A stretch of 64,000 nt of DNA from Brevundimonas halotolerans (GCF_003730275.1 NZ_QTTA01000001.1:35854-99853); one strand, 5' to 3'. Positions 16,018-26,274 are shown, counted from the stretch's first letter. Numbers and translations: made by a program. Notes: generated from the sequence alone by a model not told the origin.

Positions 16018-17265
16018 ATGACCCCCTCCCCGCTGCTGGCCCATCAGGCCGCCCTTCAGATCGACTCCACCGCGACGGGCTGGATCCTGACCTCGACAGC
16101 CCTCGTTCTGCTGATGACCCTGCCGGGGCTGGCGCTCTTCTATGGCGGGATGGTGCGGCGCAAGAACCTGCTGGCGACGATCGCCCATTCAACGGCGGCG
16201 CTGGCGATCGTGACCGTGCTGTGGTTCGTCGCCGGCTACAGTCTGTCTTTCGGACAGGGGCCGGACGCGATCAATGGCCTGATCGGAGGGCTGGACGCTG
16301 CCTTTCTGAACGGCGTCGGGATCGGCACGGCGCACAGCCTGTCGCCGGGCCTGCCTGAGTTCCTATGGATCGCCTATCAGCTGACCTTTGCCATCATCAC
16401 CCCGGCCCTGATCGCCGGGGCCTTTGCCGAGCGGATGAAGTTTTCGGCGTCCCTGCTGTTCTTCGGCCTGTGGCACCTGATCGTCTACGCCCCGATCTGC
16501 CATCAGGTCTGGGGCGGCGGCTATCTGGGCAGTATGGGCGTTCTGGACTTTGCGGGTGGCGCCGTGGTGCACGTCAATGCGGGTGTCGCGGGTCTGGTCT
16601 GTGCGCTGGTGCTGGGGCCGCGCCATGGCTTTGGCCGGGACAATATGGCGCCCCACAATCTGTCGCTGACCGCGATCGGCACCGGGCTGCTGTTCGTCGG
16701 CTGGCTGGGTTTCAATGCCGGGTCGGCCTGGGCCGCGGATGGCATTGCCGCCGTGGCCGCCCTGAACACCATTCTGGCCGCCGCGGCCGCCGCGCTGGGC
16801 TGGATGGTCGTCGAGTGGATCGACCACAAGAAGCCCACCCTGCTGGGCCTGTTGTCCGGAATCGTCGGGGGTCTGGTCGGTGTGACACCGGCGGCAGGGC
16901 TGGTCGATCCGAAGGGTGCCTTCCTGATCGGGGCCATCTCGGGACCAGCCTGCTATTTCGGGGCCGTCTGGCTGAAGCGCGCCCTCAAGTACGATGACAG
17001 TCTGGACGCGTTCGGGGTGCACGGCATGGGCGGGATCGTGGGCGCCCTGCTGACCGGCGTGTTTGCCACTGCGGCGATTAACCCGGTCGCCGAGGGGGCC
17101 TCGATCCTGAATCAGGCGCTGGGTCTTGTCGCCGTGATCGCCTGGAGCGCGGTCGGCACCTTTTTCGTGCTGATGATCTGCAAGTTCACTACGGGCCTGA
17201 AGGTCACGCGTGAGCAGGAGATCGAGGGGCTGGACGTCACCCAGCACGGCGAGGGGCTGCACTAA
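16018..17265 (+). CDS. amt: Ammonium transporter (Amt/MEP/Rh family)
   Basis: The 415-residue inner-membrane channel has about eleven membrane segments and conducts ammonium/ammonia. Family signatures include LTLPGLALFYGGMVRRKNLL, the signature region DFAGGAVVHVNAGVAGLV with the first pore His, and VHGMGGIVGALLTGVFA with the second pore His. Amt proteins are normally trimers gated by the PII protein GlnK. Usually glnK is cotranscribed, but no PII gene is adjacent here. The C-terminal tail, KVTREQEIEGLDVTQHGEGLH, retains the conserved cytoplasmic segment contacted by PII in characterised Amt proteins. The gene is followed closely by the convergent Inh-type gene. Confidence 0.93.
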   Translation: MTPSPLLAHQAALQIDSTATGWILTSTALVLLMTLPGLALFYGGMVRRKNLLATIAHSTAALAIVTVLWFVAGYSLSFGQGPDAINGLIGGLDAAFLNGVGIGTAHSLSPGLPEFLWIAYQLTFAIITPALIAGAFAERMKFSASLLFFGLWHLIVYAPICHQVWGGGYLGSMGVLDFAGGAVVHVNAGVAGLVCALVLGPRHGFGRDNMAPHNLSLTAIGTGLLFVGWLGFNAGSAWAADGIAAVAALNTILAAAAAALGWMVVEWIDHKKPTLLGLLSGIVGGLVGVTPAAGLVDPKGAFLIGAISGPACYFGAVWLKRALKYDDSLDAFGVHGMGGIVGALLTGVFATAAINPVAEGASILNQALGLVAVIAWSAVGTFFVLMICKFTTGLKVTREQEIEGLDVTQHGEGLH

Positions 17266-17275
17266 CCCCCTGTCG

Positions 17276-17725
17276 TTACATCATGGCGGCGGGCTCAAGA
17301 CGATAGGTGACGCCGCCGGAACTGGCTTCCAGAAGGTCCGGTCCGGCCTGGCGAAAACGCAGGATCGGCTCGCCGCCAGTATCCAGCAGGGCAACGGTGT
17401 CGTCGAGGACGCGCCAGCCTGCGACGCGCGCCAGGGCCGTATCTTCGCACCCTTCGAGGTAGACGCCATAAACGCCGCCCTGTTCGATCTTTTGCAGGGC
17501 GATGCGACAGCCCCTCTGGTCCGTCTTGTCAGAGGCGTGAAGGGCCCATAGGCCGCTGACGGTTTCCGGGCCGAGCGGTCGGGGGTCCTGAGCTATGGGG
17601 GCTGAAGCGTCAGACATGGCTGTGTTTCCTGAAAGGGCCGCCGCATCGGTCTCGGCCGCCGTGCAGGCACCGGCCGCCAGTGTCAGGGCGATCAGCCCGC
17701 AAAGTCCCGGTCGAAATCCGCCCAT
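17276..17725 (-). CDS. Inh/AprI-type protease inhibitor lipoprotein
   Basis: This 149-residue exported protein starts with a lipoprotein signal (LCGLIALTLAAGAC, lipobox AAGAC). Its C-terminal 100 residues fit the Inh/Omp19 beta-barrel inhibitor fold: VSGLWALH, RGCRIALQ, GVYLEGCEDTALARVAGWRVL, then VALLDTGGEPILRFRQ. The two cysteines in RGC and EGC form the family disulfide. Such proteins inhibit the host's own serralysin-type metalloproteases in the periplasm. The type I secretion transporter of the PrtD/AprD class starts divergently 113 bases away, which is the classic context of inh with aprDE. No protease gene is present in this window. The start is the ATG preceded by GAGGAG; an upstream in-frame ATG at 17785 would place a charged stretch before the signal peptide. 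Confidence 0.8.
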   Translation of the reverse strand: MGGFRPGLCGLIALTLAAGACTAAETDAAALSGNTAMSDASAPIAQDPRPLGPETVSGLWALHASDKTDQRGCRIALQKIEQGGVYGVYLEGCEDTALARVAGWRVLDDTVALLDTGGEPILRFRQAGPDLLEASSGGVTYRLEPAAMM

Positions 17726-17837
17726 GGTTTCCGGCTCCTCGTCTGCGACGGCACCGCGCCGTCTGGGACCTATCTCCTTTACCATTCGGTGGCTAGACTA
17801 AGGCCCTGCCCGGTCGAACGTCGGCCGAACCCCTGAG

Positions 17838-19598
17838 TTGCGCGTGTTCAACGATCTGATCCCCCGGAAGCCCGGGACCGAACCTCTCGTCGAGGCCGTC
17901 AAGGCGTGCCGGCCCCACCTTGTTTGGGCGGCGGTGTTCAGTGCGCTGGTGAACCTGCTGTATCTGACGCCGACCATCTACATGCTGCAGGTCTATGACC
18001 GGGTGGTGCCGACCGGCGGACTACAGACGCTGTTGCTGGTCAGCGCCATCGCCGTCTTTGCGCTCGCGACCCTGGCGCTGCTGGACTGGCTGCGGACGCG
18101 GCTGCTGGTGCGCGCCGGCCTGAGGCTTGACCGGCTGCTGGTCGGGCGCCTGCTGGGACGGGTTGTCGACTTGCAGGCCCAGTCACCGGGCAGCCAGGTG
18201 CTGCGCGAGTTCGACCATGTGCGCACGGCCGTATCCGGGCAGGGGGTGCTGTCGCTGTTCGATGCACCCTGGACGCCGATCTATATCGGCTGCTGCTTCC
18301 TGTTGCACCCGGCGCTGGGAGCGCTGACGCTGGTCGGGGCCATCATCCTGCTCATTCTGGCGGTGCTGAACGAGCGCGACAGCCGCCCGCGCCTTAATCA
18401 GGCGATGAAGGACTCCCAGGCCGCCTATGCCGCGCAGGAAAGCATGGCCGGCCAGTCCGAAGTAGTGCGTGCGCTGGGGATGCGGCAGGCGGGCATCGCC
18501 CTGCAGGTGCAGCAGCGACAGGTCGCCACAGCGCAGCAGGTCGAGGCCCAGTTCACCGGCGGGCGCTATACCGGCATCATCAAATTCCTGCGGCTGATGC
18601 TGCAATCGGCGTCGCTGGGACTGGCGGCGCTCCTGACGGTTCGGGGGCATATCTCGGCCGGGTCCATCATCGCGGCCTCGGTGCTGCTGACCCGGGCGGT
18701 TCAGCCGATCGAGCAGATGGTCGGGGCCTGGCCGACGCTGGTGCAGGCCAAGGCGTCGTGGAAGGCGCTGATCGAGCTGTTTGCCGCCACGGGTCGGGTT
18801 GACCGGGTCACCACCACCCTGCCCGCGCCCGAGGGCCGACTGGGGCTGGAGCAGGTGACGGTCCGCCTGCCCGGCAGCGAGGTGCCGCAACTGCGCGGCA
18901 TCACCCTGTCGCTGGAGCCCGGCCAGGTTCTGGGCGTGATCGGGCCCAGCGGATCGGGCAAGACGACGCTGGCTCGCGTGGTCGCGGGAGCCATTCCGCC
19001 CACGTCGGGCTCGGTGCGGCTGGACGGCGCCGACTATGACGCGCGCGCGGGCGACACCCTGGCCGAGCACATCGGCTATTTGCCCCAGGTGCCGGGCCTG
19101 TTTTCCGGATCGGTGAAGGATAACATCTCCCGGTTCCGCTCGGCGTTGGGCACAGACCCCGAACAGATCGACCGTGAAGCCATCGCGGCGGCCAAGGCGG
19201 CCGGGGTGCATGAGATGATCCTGCGCCTGCCGCATGGCTATGACACCGTGCTGGGTCACAACGGCGCAGGCCTCTCGGTCGGCCAGTCGCAGCGCGTCGC
19301 CCTGGCACGGGCGCTCTACCGCGACCCGGTCGTGCTGGTGCTGGACGAGCCCAATGCCAATCTGGATCAGGAGGGCGAGGCCGCCCTGACCCAGGCGATC
19401 AAGGGCGCCACGGCGCGCGGCGCATCGGTGTTGATGGTGGCGCACAGGGCCGGTGTGCTGGGCATCGCCGACCGCCTGCTGATGCTGCGCGAGGGCACGG
19501 TCCAGATCGAAGGCCCGCGCGACGAGGTGATGATGCGGCTGAACCCCGGGCGGGCCAAGCCGACCGTCGTGCCGCCGCCGGGAGCGCAGTCGGCATGA
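17838..19598 (+). CDS. Type I secretion ABC transporter (PrtD/AprD/RsaD family)
   Basis: This 586-residue inner-membrane transporter fuses membrane and ATPase domains. The membrane part spans roughly residues 20-320 with about six helices, starting at HLVWAAVFSALVNLLYLTPTIYMLQVYDRV, a hallmark of the PrtD class. The ATPase part has Walker A GPSGSGKTTLARV, signature LSVGQSQRVALARAL, Walker B VVLVLDEPNANLD and the switch His in VAHRAG. It powers one-step export of C-terminally tagged proteins such as RTX proteases or S-layer proteins with the adaptor encoded next and an outer-membrane TolC-type protein, which is not in this window. The likely start is TTG at 17838; a GTG two codons later is an alternative. 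Confidence 0.92.
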   Translation: MRVFNDLIPRKPGTEPLVEAVKACRPHLVWAAVFSALVNLLYLTPTIYMLQVYDRVVPTGGLQTLLLVSAIAVFALATLALLDWLRTRLLVRAGLRLDRLLVGRLLGRVVDLQAQSPGSQVLREFDHVRTAVSGQGVLSLFDAPWTPIYIGCCFLLHPALGALTLVGAIILLILAVLNERDSRPRLNQAMKDSQAAYAAQESMAGQSEVVRALGMRQAGIALQVQQRQVATAQQVEAQFTGGRYTGIIKFLRLMLQSASLGLAALLTVRGHISAGSIIAASVLLTRAVQPIEQMVGAWPTLVQAKASWKALIELFAATGRVDRVTTTLPAPEGRLGLEQVTVRLPGSEVPQLRGITLSLEPGQVLGVIGPSGSGKTTLARVVAGAIPPTSGSVRLDGADYDARAGDTLAEHIGYLPQVPGLFSGSVKDNISRFRSALGTDPEQIDREAIAAAKAAGVHEMILRLPHGYDTVLGHNGAGLSVGQSQRVALARALYRDPVVLVLDEPNANLDQEGEAALTQAIKGATARGASVLMVAHRAGVLGIADRLLMLREGTVQIEGPRDEVMMRLNPGRAKPTVVPPPGAQSA

Positions 19599-20986
19599 GC
19601 GAGCTGGACTTTCCCGATCTGGGCCGCCCCGCCACTGCGCCCGCGGCGCCGACGGACGCGCCCGTCCCCGCCGCTGGACCTGAAGGGCCGGACGACTCGC
19701 CTCGCAGTGAACTGCTGGTCGGGGGCGCGATCATCGCCCTGTTCTTCGTGCTGTTCCTCGGCTGGGCCGCGTTCGCGCCCTTGGATGCGGGGGCCTTTGC
19801 CAGCGGCCAGGTCTCGGTCTCGGGCAACCGGCAGGCCGTGCAGCATCGCGATGGCGGTGTGGTCAGCGCCCTGCACGTCGCCGAGGGCGACACGGTCGAG
19901 GCGGGCCAGATCCTGATCGAGGTCGCGGGCGGGGAGCTGGCCGCCACCGAGCGCGGCCTGACGGGTCAGGTCGTGGCCTTGCTGGCGCAGCGAGCGCGAC
20001 TTGAGGCCGAGCGGAGCGGCCTGGGCAGTATTCCGGTACCCCCCGAGTTCGCCGCCATGAGCCCGGGGGACCAGGCGCTGGCCGACGAGGCCATGTCCCT
20101 TCAACGGCAACAGTTCACCGCCCGGCGCAGCGGCCGCTCGACCGAGCGGGGCGTTCTGGGCCAGCGCGTCAGCCAGCTGCAACAGCAGGTGTCGGGCTAT
20201 GAGCGCCAGCTGGTGGCCAATGCCGAGCAGAAGCGACTGATCGAGGAAGAGCTGGCCGATGTGCGCAGCCTGGCCGAGCAGGGCTATGCCCCCATCAGCC
20301 GGGTGCGGGCGCTGGAGCGGCAGGCTGCTGCGCTGGATGGCGAGGCCGGCTCGCTACGTGCCGAAATCGCCCGCGCCAATGAAGCCATGGGCGAGGCGCG
20401 GCTGCAGATGTCGGGCGTCGGTACCGACATGGACGAGGATGTCACAGAACAGCTGCGCGCGGTCGAGGTGCAGTTGAACGAGCTGCAGCCTCGCCTGACC
20501 GAGGTTCGCGCCCAGATCGAGCGCAACCGCGTCCGGGCCCCCGTCTCGGGTCAGGTGGTCGGCCTGACCATCTTCACACCCGGCGGCGTCATCCAGGCGG
20601 GCCAGACGCTGATGGAGATCGTGCCGTCCAATGCGTCCCAGGTGATCGTCGCCCGCATCAACCCGAACGACATCGACAACCTCCGCGTCGGCCTTTTGAC
20701 CGAGGTGAAGTTTCCCGGTCTGAGAACCTCCAACCCGCCCGTGCTGCGGGGCCGGGTCGAACGGCTGTCGGCCGACAGCTTTACCGAGGAAGGCTCGAAC
20801 AACCGCTATTTCCGCGCCGAGATCGTGGTGCCGCCCGAGGAACTGGCCAAGCTGGGTCGGGGCGCCGACTCGATCCGCTCGGGCTCACCGGTCGAGGTCG
20901 TGATCGTGCTGCGCCGCCGGACCCTCCTGCAGTATCTGGTCGAACCCCTGGTCCGCGGCCTGTGGCGAACGGGGAGTGAGCTTTAG
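19595..20986 (+). CDS. HlyD-family type I secretion membrane-fusion protein (PrtE/AprE/RsaE type)
   Basis: The 463-residue adaptor overlaps the transporter stop by four bases (ATGA), indicating translational coupling. It has a cytoplasmic N-terminus, one membrane helix (about residues 45-65, LLVGGAIIALFFVLFLGWAAF), and a lipoyl-like half-motif with QHRDGGVVSALHVAEGD. A long Gln/Glu/Arg-rich coiled coil spans about residues 120-300. The second lipoyl half has NRVRAPVSGQVVGLTIFTPGGVIQ and the beta-barrel region follows with the family-typical IVPSNASQVIVARINPNDIDNLRVG. It bridges the inner-membrane ABC exporter to the outer-membrane channel. Substrates are not encoded nearby; the divergent Inh-type gene hints at a metalloprotease client. 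Confidence 0.92.
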   Translation: MSELDFPDLGRPATAPAAPTDAPVPAAGPEGPDDSPRSELLVGGAIIALFFVLFLGWAAFAPLDAGAFASGQVSVSGNRQAVQHRDGGVVSALHVAEGDTVEAGQILIEVAGGELAATERGLTGQVVALLAQRARLEAERSGLGSIPVPPEFAAMSPGDQALADEAMSLQRQQFTARRSGRSTERGVLGQRVSQLQQQVSGYERQLVANAEQKRLIEEELADVRSLAEQGYAPISRVRALERQAAALDGEAGSLRAEIARANEAMGEARLQMSGVGTDMDEDVTEQLRAVEVQLNELQPRLTEVRAQIERNRVRAPVSGQVVGLTIFTPGGVIQAGQTLMEIVPSNASQVIVARINPNDIDNLRVGLLTEVKFPGLRTSNPPVLRGRVERLSADSFTEEGSNNRYFRAEIVVPPEELAKLGRGADSIRSGSPVEVVIVLRRRTLLQYLVEPLVRGLWRTGSEL

Positions 20987-21005
20987 GCCCTCGGTTACGA
21001 CGCCC

Positions 21006-23105
21006 CTACCCCCGCGCCTTCGCCTGTTGGCGGAAGCGGTGCAGCAGGGGTTCGGTGTAGCCGTTGGGCTGGGTGGTGCCTTCGAATACCAGGGCGCGGG
21101 CGGCGGCAAAGGCGAGGCTGTCGTCAAATCCCGGAGCCATAGGCCGGTACAGCGGGTCGCCGGCGTTCTGGGCATCGACCTTGGCGGCCATGCGGCGCAG
21201 CGCAGCCTCGACCTGTTCCGCCGTGCAGACGCCGTGCAGCAGCCAGTTGGCCATGTGCTGGCTGCTGATCCTGAGTGTCGCGCGGTCCTCCATCAGGCCC
21301 ACGTCGTGGATGTCCGGCACCTTGGAACAGCCCACGCCCTGATCAATCCAGCGGACGACATAGCCGAGGATGCCCTGGGCGTTGTTGTCCAGTTCCTGCT
21401 CGATATCCTCGGCGCTCCAGTTACGGCCCTCGGCCAGTGGCGGGGTCAGCAGGTCCTCCAGCGGGCGAGGTGGGGCATCACCCATGGCCGCGCGGACCGC
21501 GAAGACGTCGGTCTGGTGATAGTGCAGCGCATGCAGGGTGGCGGCCGTTGGCGACGGCACCCAGGCGGTGTTGGCACCGGTCTTCGGATGCCCCGCTTTC
21601 TCCTCCAGCATCTGGGCCATGCGGTCCGGGGCGGCCCACATGCCCTTGCCGATCTGGGCCCGGCCCGACAGGCCGCACCGCAGCCCGATGGCGACATTGC
21701 GTTGCTCATAGGCGGAGATCCAAGTGCTGGACTTGATCTCGCCCTTTCGGACCACCGGCCCGGTCTGCATCAGGGTGTGGATCTCGTCGCCCGTACGGTC
21801 GAGGAAGCCGGTGTTGATGAAGACGATCCGGTCCTTCACTGCGTGGATACAGGCCGCGAGGTTGGCCGAGGTGCGGCGCTCCTCGTCCATCACGCCGACC
21901 TTGATCGTGTGCCGGTCCAGCCCCAGCAGGTCCTCGACCGCGTCGAACAGCCGGTTGGTGAAGGCGCACTCTTGGGGGCCATGCATCTTGGGTTTGACGA
22001 TGTAGATCGACCCTTCGCAGCTGTTGCGGAAGGGGCCGGTGCCACGCAAGTCATAGAGGCCGATCAGGCTGGTGAGGATGGCGTCAAGGATGCCCTCCGG
22101 CGCCTCGGCCCCGTCGGGAAGCAGGACGGTCGGCGTGGTCATCAGATGGCCGACGTTCCGCACAAACAGCAGCGACCGGCCCGGCAGGGTGGCCTCGATT
22201 CCGTCCGGCGCAACATAGGCGACATCCGGATTGAGCCGGCGGGTGAGGGTCTTGCCGCCCTTGTCGAAGGTCTCGGCCAGGTCGCCCTTCATCAGGCCCA
22301 GCCAGTTGCGATAGGCGGCGACCTTGTCCTCGGCATCGACGCAGGCGACCGAGTCCTCGAGGTCAACGATGGTGGTCAGGGCCGATTCCAGCACGACGTC
22401 GGCAATGCTGGCCGGATCGGTGCGCCCGATCGGGTGGTCGGGGTCGAACACCACTTCGATGTGCAGGCCGTTGTGGCGGAACAGACGGCTCCGCTCAGTC
22501 TGGCCAACATACTGGCTGCTGTCGCGCAGGGCGATGCCCTGATGCGGATGGCTGAGGTCGGCCCAGGAGCCTTCGACCAGCGGCAGGGCCTCGTCCAGAA
22601 ACGCCTTGGCGCGGGCGACGACGCGGGCGCCGCGATCCGCGTCATAGCCGCCCGACGGCGGCAGGTCGCCCAGGGCGTCGGTGCCATAGAGGGCGTCATA
22701 CAGGCTGCCCCAGCGCGCGTTGGCGGCATTCAGCACGAAGCGGGCGTTGAGCACCGGCACGACCAGTTGCGGCCCGGCGCGGGTGGCGATCTCCGCATCC
22801 ACATTTTGCGTGCCGATGGCGAAGGGCGCAGGCGCGTCGACCAGCCAGCCGATCTGTTTCAGGAAATCGCGCTGGGCGGCCACGTCATAGGGCTGGCCTT
22901 TCCGCTCGACGTGCCAGCTGTCGATGCGGGCCTGAAGGTCATCGCGCACCGCCAGCAGTCGCCGGTTCTCGGGCACCGCCCAATCCAGCAGGGTGCGCAC
23001 CCCCGTCCAGAACTGCCCAGCCTCGATGCCCAGACCCGGCAGAACCTCTTGCTCCACGAAGGCGGCAAGGACAGGGGCGACGGTCAGATCGGCGCGAACA
23101 GGCAT
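21006..23105 (-). CDS. glcB: Malate synthase G
   Basis: This 699-residue enzyme condenses glyoxylate with acetyl-CoA to malate in the glyoxylate shunt or glycolate pathway. Family landmarks include [21 protein letters not shown], the metal and catalytic region [16 protein letters not shown] (Asp/Glu pair), [68 protein letters not shown] and [14 protein letters not shown]. The length is slightly under the usual 720. I start at the ATG of [16 protein letters not shown]; the frame stays open upstream but with unrelated sequence. No isocitrate lyase or glycolate oxidase gene is adjacent. A 370-base gap separates it from the divergent rhlE. Confidence 0.93.
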   Translation of the reverse strand: MPVRADLTVAPVLAAFVEQEVLPGLGIEAGQFWTGVRTLLDWAVPENRRLLAVRDDLQARIDSWHVERKGQPYDVAAQRDFLKQIGWLVDAPAPFAIGTQNVDAEIATRAGPQLVVPVLNARFVLNAANARWGSLYDALYGTDALGDLPPSGGYDADRGARVVARAKAFLDEALPLVEGSWADLSHPHQGIALRDSSQYVGQTERSRLFRHNGLHIEVVFDPDHPIGRTDPASIADVVLESALTTIVDLEDSVACVDAEDKVAAYRNWLGLMKGDLAETFDKGGKTLTRRLNPDVAYVAPDGIEATLPGRSLLFVRNVGHLMTTPTVLLPDGAEAPEGILDAILTSLIGLYDLRGTGPFRNSCEGSIYIVKPKMHGPQECAFTNRLFDAVEDLLGLDRHTIKVGVMDEERRTSANLAACIHAVKDRIVFINTGFLDRTGDEIHTLMQTGPVVRKGEIKSSTWISAYEQRNVAIGLRCGLSGRAQIGKGMWAAPDRMAQMLEEKAGHPKTGANTAWVPSPTAATLHALHYHQTDVFAVRAAMGDAPPRPLEDLLTPPLAEGRNWSAEDIEQELDNNAQGILGYVVRWIDQGVGCSKVPDIHDVGLMEDRATLRISSQHMANWLLHGVCTAEQVEAALRRMAAKVDAQNAGDPLYRPMAPGFDDSLAFAAARALVFEGTTQPNGYTEPLLHRFRQQAKARG

Positions 23106-23475
23106 GGGCAGTCTCCGGTAGTTTCGGGCGCCTGTAACATTCCGTGATGACCCGGCGTAAGTCGAGGCCTTTTCGCAGACGCACACAAATCGCGGCCGCG
23201 CGCCTTGACTTGGCCATGTTCCGGGCCCATCTCCCCACCGTCGCCTCTTGCGATACCCGAACTGCGCCCGACGCGTGGGGTTCTGTTTTCTGAACCTTCC
23301 TGGCTGCAACCGGATCATCTTCTGACATTCATAGTCGCCCGTCACGCGGGGGCGGCACCCAAACTTCCCTTCCGGCCTGATGCCGGACCGGAGGCGAGGA
23401 TGCGCGCACCCCCGGACCGATGGTCCGGCGTGTCCAAGATGCATCCTGCTCCGGTGATCGAAAGACACACGCGTA
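23106..23475. promoter_or_regulatory. Divergent glcB/rhlE intergenic region with leader hairpins
   Basis: No gene is visible. The rhlE-proximal half contains two hairpins in the likely 5' leader: CCGGC/GCCGG near 23372-23386, and a perfect CCGGACC-GAT-GGTCCGG at 23412-23428, 48 bases before the rhlE start. Long structured leaders are common on DEAD-box helicase mRNAs. Confidence 0.45.
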
Positions 23476-24942
23476 ATGAACGCAACGACCCAAACCCAGG
23501 CCCTGCCGAAAACCTTTGCAGATATGGGGTTGAACCCGGCCCTGCTGCAGGCTCTGGCCTCTGAAAACTATACCATCCCTACGCCGATTCAGGCCCAGTC
23601 CATCCCCGATGTTATGACGGGCCGCGACCTGCTGGGTATCGCCCAGACCGGCACCGGCAAGACGGCCGCCTTTGCCCTGCCGATCCTGCACCGGCTGGCG
23701 GCCAACCGCGTCGCCCCCCTGCCCCGCACGACCCGCTGTCTGGTGCTGTCGCCGACGCGCGAACTGGCCTCCCAGATCGCCGAGAGCTTCAAGACCTATG
23801 GCAAGCATCTGGGCTTCCGCGTCGCCGTGATCTTCGGTGGCGTGAAATACGGCGGTCAGGAACGCGCCCTCAATCAGGGGCTCGACATTCTGGTGGCCGC
23901 GCCCGGTCGCCTGCTGGACCATATCCAGCAAAAGAACCTCGACCTGTCGGCCACGGAAATCTTCGTGCTGGACGAGGCCGACCAGATGCTGGACCTGGGC
24001 TTCATCAAGCCCATCCGCCAGATCGTCAGCCGCATCCCGGCCAAGCGCCAGAACCTGTTCTTCTCGGCCACCATGCCGGGCGAGATCGGCAAGCTGGCTG
24101 CTGAACTGCTCAAGGATCCCAAGCGGGTCCAGGTGACGCCGCAGGCGACCACCGTCCAGCGCATCAAACAGTCGATCATCTGGGTTGAACAGGGCCGCAA
24201 GCGCGCCCTGCTGACCGAGATGTTCAGCGATCCGGGCTATACCCGCTGCCTGGTGTTCACCAAGACCAAGCACGGGGCCGACAAGGTTGCCGCCTATCTG
24301 GAAGCGGGCGGCGTTGAAGCCGGCGCCATCCATGGCAACAAGAGCCAGCCCCAGCGCGAACGCACTCTGGAAGCCTTCAAGAAGGGCAAGCTGCGGGTGC
24401 TGGTGGCGACCGACATCGCCGCGCGCGGCATCGACGTGGACGGCGTCTCGCACGTCGTGAACTTCGAGCTGCCCTATGTGCCGGAGGCCTATGTGCACCG
24501 CATCGGCCGGACGGCCCGCGCGGGCGCCGATGGCACCGCCATCAGCTTCGTCGCCGGCGACGAGATGAAGCTGCTGAAGGACATCGAAAAGGTCACGCGC
24601 CAGAAGATCCCGGCGATCGACCGTCGCAACGACAAGGCGCTGGGTGCGCTTGATGCCGCCATCAGCGCCGCCGGCGTCGGCAAGAAGGCCACCCTGCCCG
24701 AGCGTGAGGATCGCCCGGCCCGGGATGGCGACAGTGAAGGCCGACGCAACCGCAATCGCCGGGGTCCCAAGCCCGGCGGTGCCCACGCGGGTGGACGCGG
24801 CCCCGGCCGCTCGCCTGACCGTCCCCACTACAACCCGATGGCCGGCGACCGTCCGGAAAGCTCGGCCCCCGCGCCGGTGTCGCAACTGAAGCGCCGTCGT
24901 CGCCGTCCGGGTCAGAAACCCGCCGCCGTCACCGCCAGCTAA
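23476..24942 (+). CDS. rhlE: DEAD-box ATP-dependent RNA helicase, RhlE type
   Basis: This 488-residue helicase unwinds RNA duplexes in ribosome assembly and RNA decay, often at low temperature. Motifs are in order: Q-motif region [14 protein letters not shown] and [10 protein letters not shown], motif [12 protein letters not shown], Ia [61 protein letters not shown] and [14 protein letters not shown]. The C-terminal tail from about residue 400 is basic and low-complexity ([25 protein letters not shown]), ending with [11 protein letters not shown], a likely RNA-binding extension. The gene is monocistronic, with a stem-loop after the stop. Confidence 0.92.
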   Translation: MNATTQTQALPKTFADMGLNPALLQALASENYTIPTPIQAQSIPDVMTGRDLLGIAQTGTGKTAAFALPILHRLAANRVAPLPRTTRCLVLSPTRELASQIAESFKTYGKHLGFRVAVIFGGVKYGGQERALNQGLDILVAAPGRLLDHIQQKNLDLSATEIFVLDEADQMLDLGFIKPIRQIVSRIPAKRQNLFFSATMPGEIGKLAAELLKDPKRVQVTPQATTVQRIKQSIIWVEQGRKRALLTEMFSDPGYTRCLVFTKTKHGADKVAAYLEAGGVEAGAIHGNKSQPQRERTLEAFKKGKLRVLVATDIAARGIDVDGVSHVVNFELPYVPEAYVHRIGRTARAGADGTAISFVAGDEMKLLKDIEKVTRQKIPAIDRRNDKALGALDAAISAAGVGKKATLPEREDRPARDGDSEGRRNRNRRGPKPGGAHAGGRGPGRSPDRPHYNPMAGDRPESSAPAPVSQLKRRRRRPGQKPAAVTAS

Positions 24943-24951
24943 GGCTCCGCA

Positions 24952-24979
24952 TGCCCCCTTCGTTACCGGAGGGGGCATA
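24952..24979 (+). terminator. Probable terminator after rhlE
   Basis: ATGCCCCC and GGGGGCAT form an 8-bp stem, extended imperfectly through TTCG/CGGA, followed by ATCTTTG. The T-run is weak but the position, just after the stop, fits. Confidence 0.6.
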
Positions 24980-25050
24980 TCTTTGATGAACCTGTTTGCA
25001 TTATAAACATGTCTGCTGTATCCGACCTCCATATCGCTGGAGATCAGATC

Positions 25051-26274
25051 ATGTCCCTGACCGCTTCCCCCCTGTCTGACGACCGCCTGCACGGACTGGA
25101 TGCCCTGCGCGGCATCGCCCTGTTGCTCGGTGTGGTGCTGCACACCCTGATGAGCTTCTTCCCGGTTCCGATCTGGGTGGTGGTCGATGACCAGACCTCG
25201 CCGGTCGCCTCGACGATCTTCTTTGCCATCCACCTGTTCCGGATGACGACCTTCTTCCTGATCGCCGGCCTGTTCGCCCATATGATGCTGGGCCGCAAAG
25301 GCCTGTGGGGGTTTGCCAAGGACCGGCTGATCCGCATCGCCGGGCCCCTGCTTGGCCTGTGGTGGCTGGCGCTGGCCGCGATCATCGCCGTACTGCTGTG
25401 GAACGTCGCCATCCAGAACGGCGGCAGCCTGCCCACGGACGGTCCGCCCCCGCCGCCCCTGACAGTCGAGACCTTTCCCCTGACCCATCTGTGGTTCCTC
25501 TGGGTGCTGCTGATCTTCTATGTGGCCATGCTGATGCTGCGGGCGCCGTTCGCCCTGCTGGACCGGAACGGGGGCTGGGGCCGGATGGTCGACCGCCTGA
25601 CCGCCGCGCTGGTCGGGCCGTGGACCCCTGCGGTGCTGGCGGCACCGCTGGCGCTGGCCTTCTATCTGCACCCGAACTGGACCGCCTTCTTCGCCATTCC
25701 GACGCCGGATACGGGGCTGGTGCCCAATGCCGTAGCGCTGACCGGCTTTGGCAGTGCCTTCCTGTTCGGCTTTCTGCTGGACCGCAGGCGCGACCTGCTG
25801 GAGCGCATTCGCAGGCTGTGGCCGGTGTTCACCGTGGTGGCCTTCGGAACCGGCGCGGGCGCCCTGATGCTGGCCGGAGGCCCGGTGCCCGACCTGACCC
25901 CCGTCACCGACCCGTCGGCCAAGGCTGCGCTGGCCACCCTGATGGCGCTGGCAGTTTTCAGCGGTGCCATGGCCGCCATGTCGCTGGCGCTGCAGCTGTT
26001 CAGCCGCAGGAGCCCTGTGCGTCGCTATCTGGCCGACGCGTCCTACTGGATCTACATCGTCCACCTGCCGCTGGTGATGGTCGGCCAGACCCTGGTGCTG
26101 GGTCTTGCCGCGCCCTGGTGGCTCAAGGCCTCATTGGTGATCGGCGGCACGATGCTGGTCAGCCTGATCACCTATGAGCTGCTGGTGCGCCACAGCTTCA
26201 TCGGACGCTGGCTGAACGGGCGGCGCATTCCCTGGAAACGTCAGGCCGAACCGGCCCCGGCGCCCGCCGAATAA
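25051..26274 (+). CDS. Membrane acyltransferase, acyltransferase-3 (OpgC-like) family
   Basis: The 407-residue multi-pass protein fits the acyltransferase-3 family, whose members transfer acyl groups from a donor to sugars or lipids across the inner membrane. The N-terminal LHGLDALRGIALLLGVVLHTLMSF carries the family Arg-Gly and catalytic-type His. The following FFAIHLFRMTTFFLIAGLFAHM block and about ten hydrophobic segments complete the pattern, with SYWIYIVHLPLVM as the near-C-terminal hallmark. Glucan succinylation (OpgC) or lipopolysaccharide and exopolysaccharide acetylation are possible. I start at the ATG with GGAGA eight bases upstream; an earlier in-frame ATG at 25009 has no such site. 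CTCCA at the leader could pair with TGGAG of the ribosome-binding site. Confidence 0.85.
   Translation: MSLTASPLSDDRLHGLDALRGIALLLGVVLHTLMSFFPVPIWVVVDDQTSPVASTIFFAIHLFRMTTFFLIAGLFAHMMLGRKGLWGFAKDRLIRIAGPLLGLWWLALAAIIAVLLWNVAIQNGGSLPTDGPPPPPLTVETFPLTHLWFLWVLLIFYVAMLMLRAPFALLDRNGGWGRMVDRLTAALVGPWTPAVLAAPLALAFYLHPNWTAFFAIPTPDTGLVPNAVALTGFGSAFLFGFLLDRRRDLLERIRRLWPVFTVVAFGTGAGALMLAGGPVPDLTPVTDPSAKAALATLMALAVFSGAMAAMSLALQLFSRRSPVRRYLADASYWIYIVHLPLVMVGQTLVLGLAAPWWLKASLVIGGTMLVSLITYELLVRHSFIGRWLNGRRIPWKRQAEPAPAPAE

Noticed and set aside
23205..23210. TTGACT as a -35 box for rhlE or glcB
   Set aside because: No acceptable -10 element lies at 16-18 bases spacing on the plus strand.
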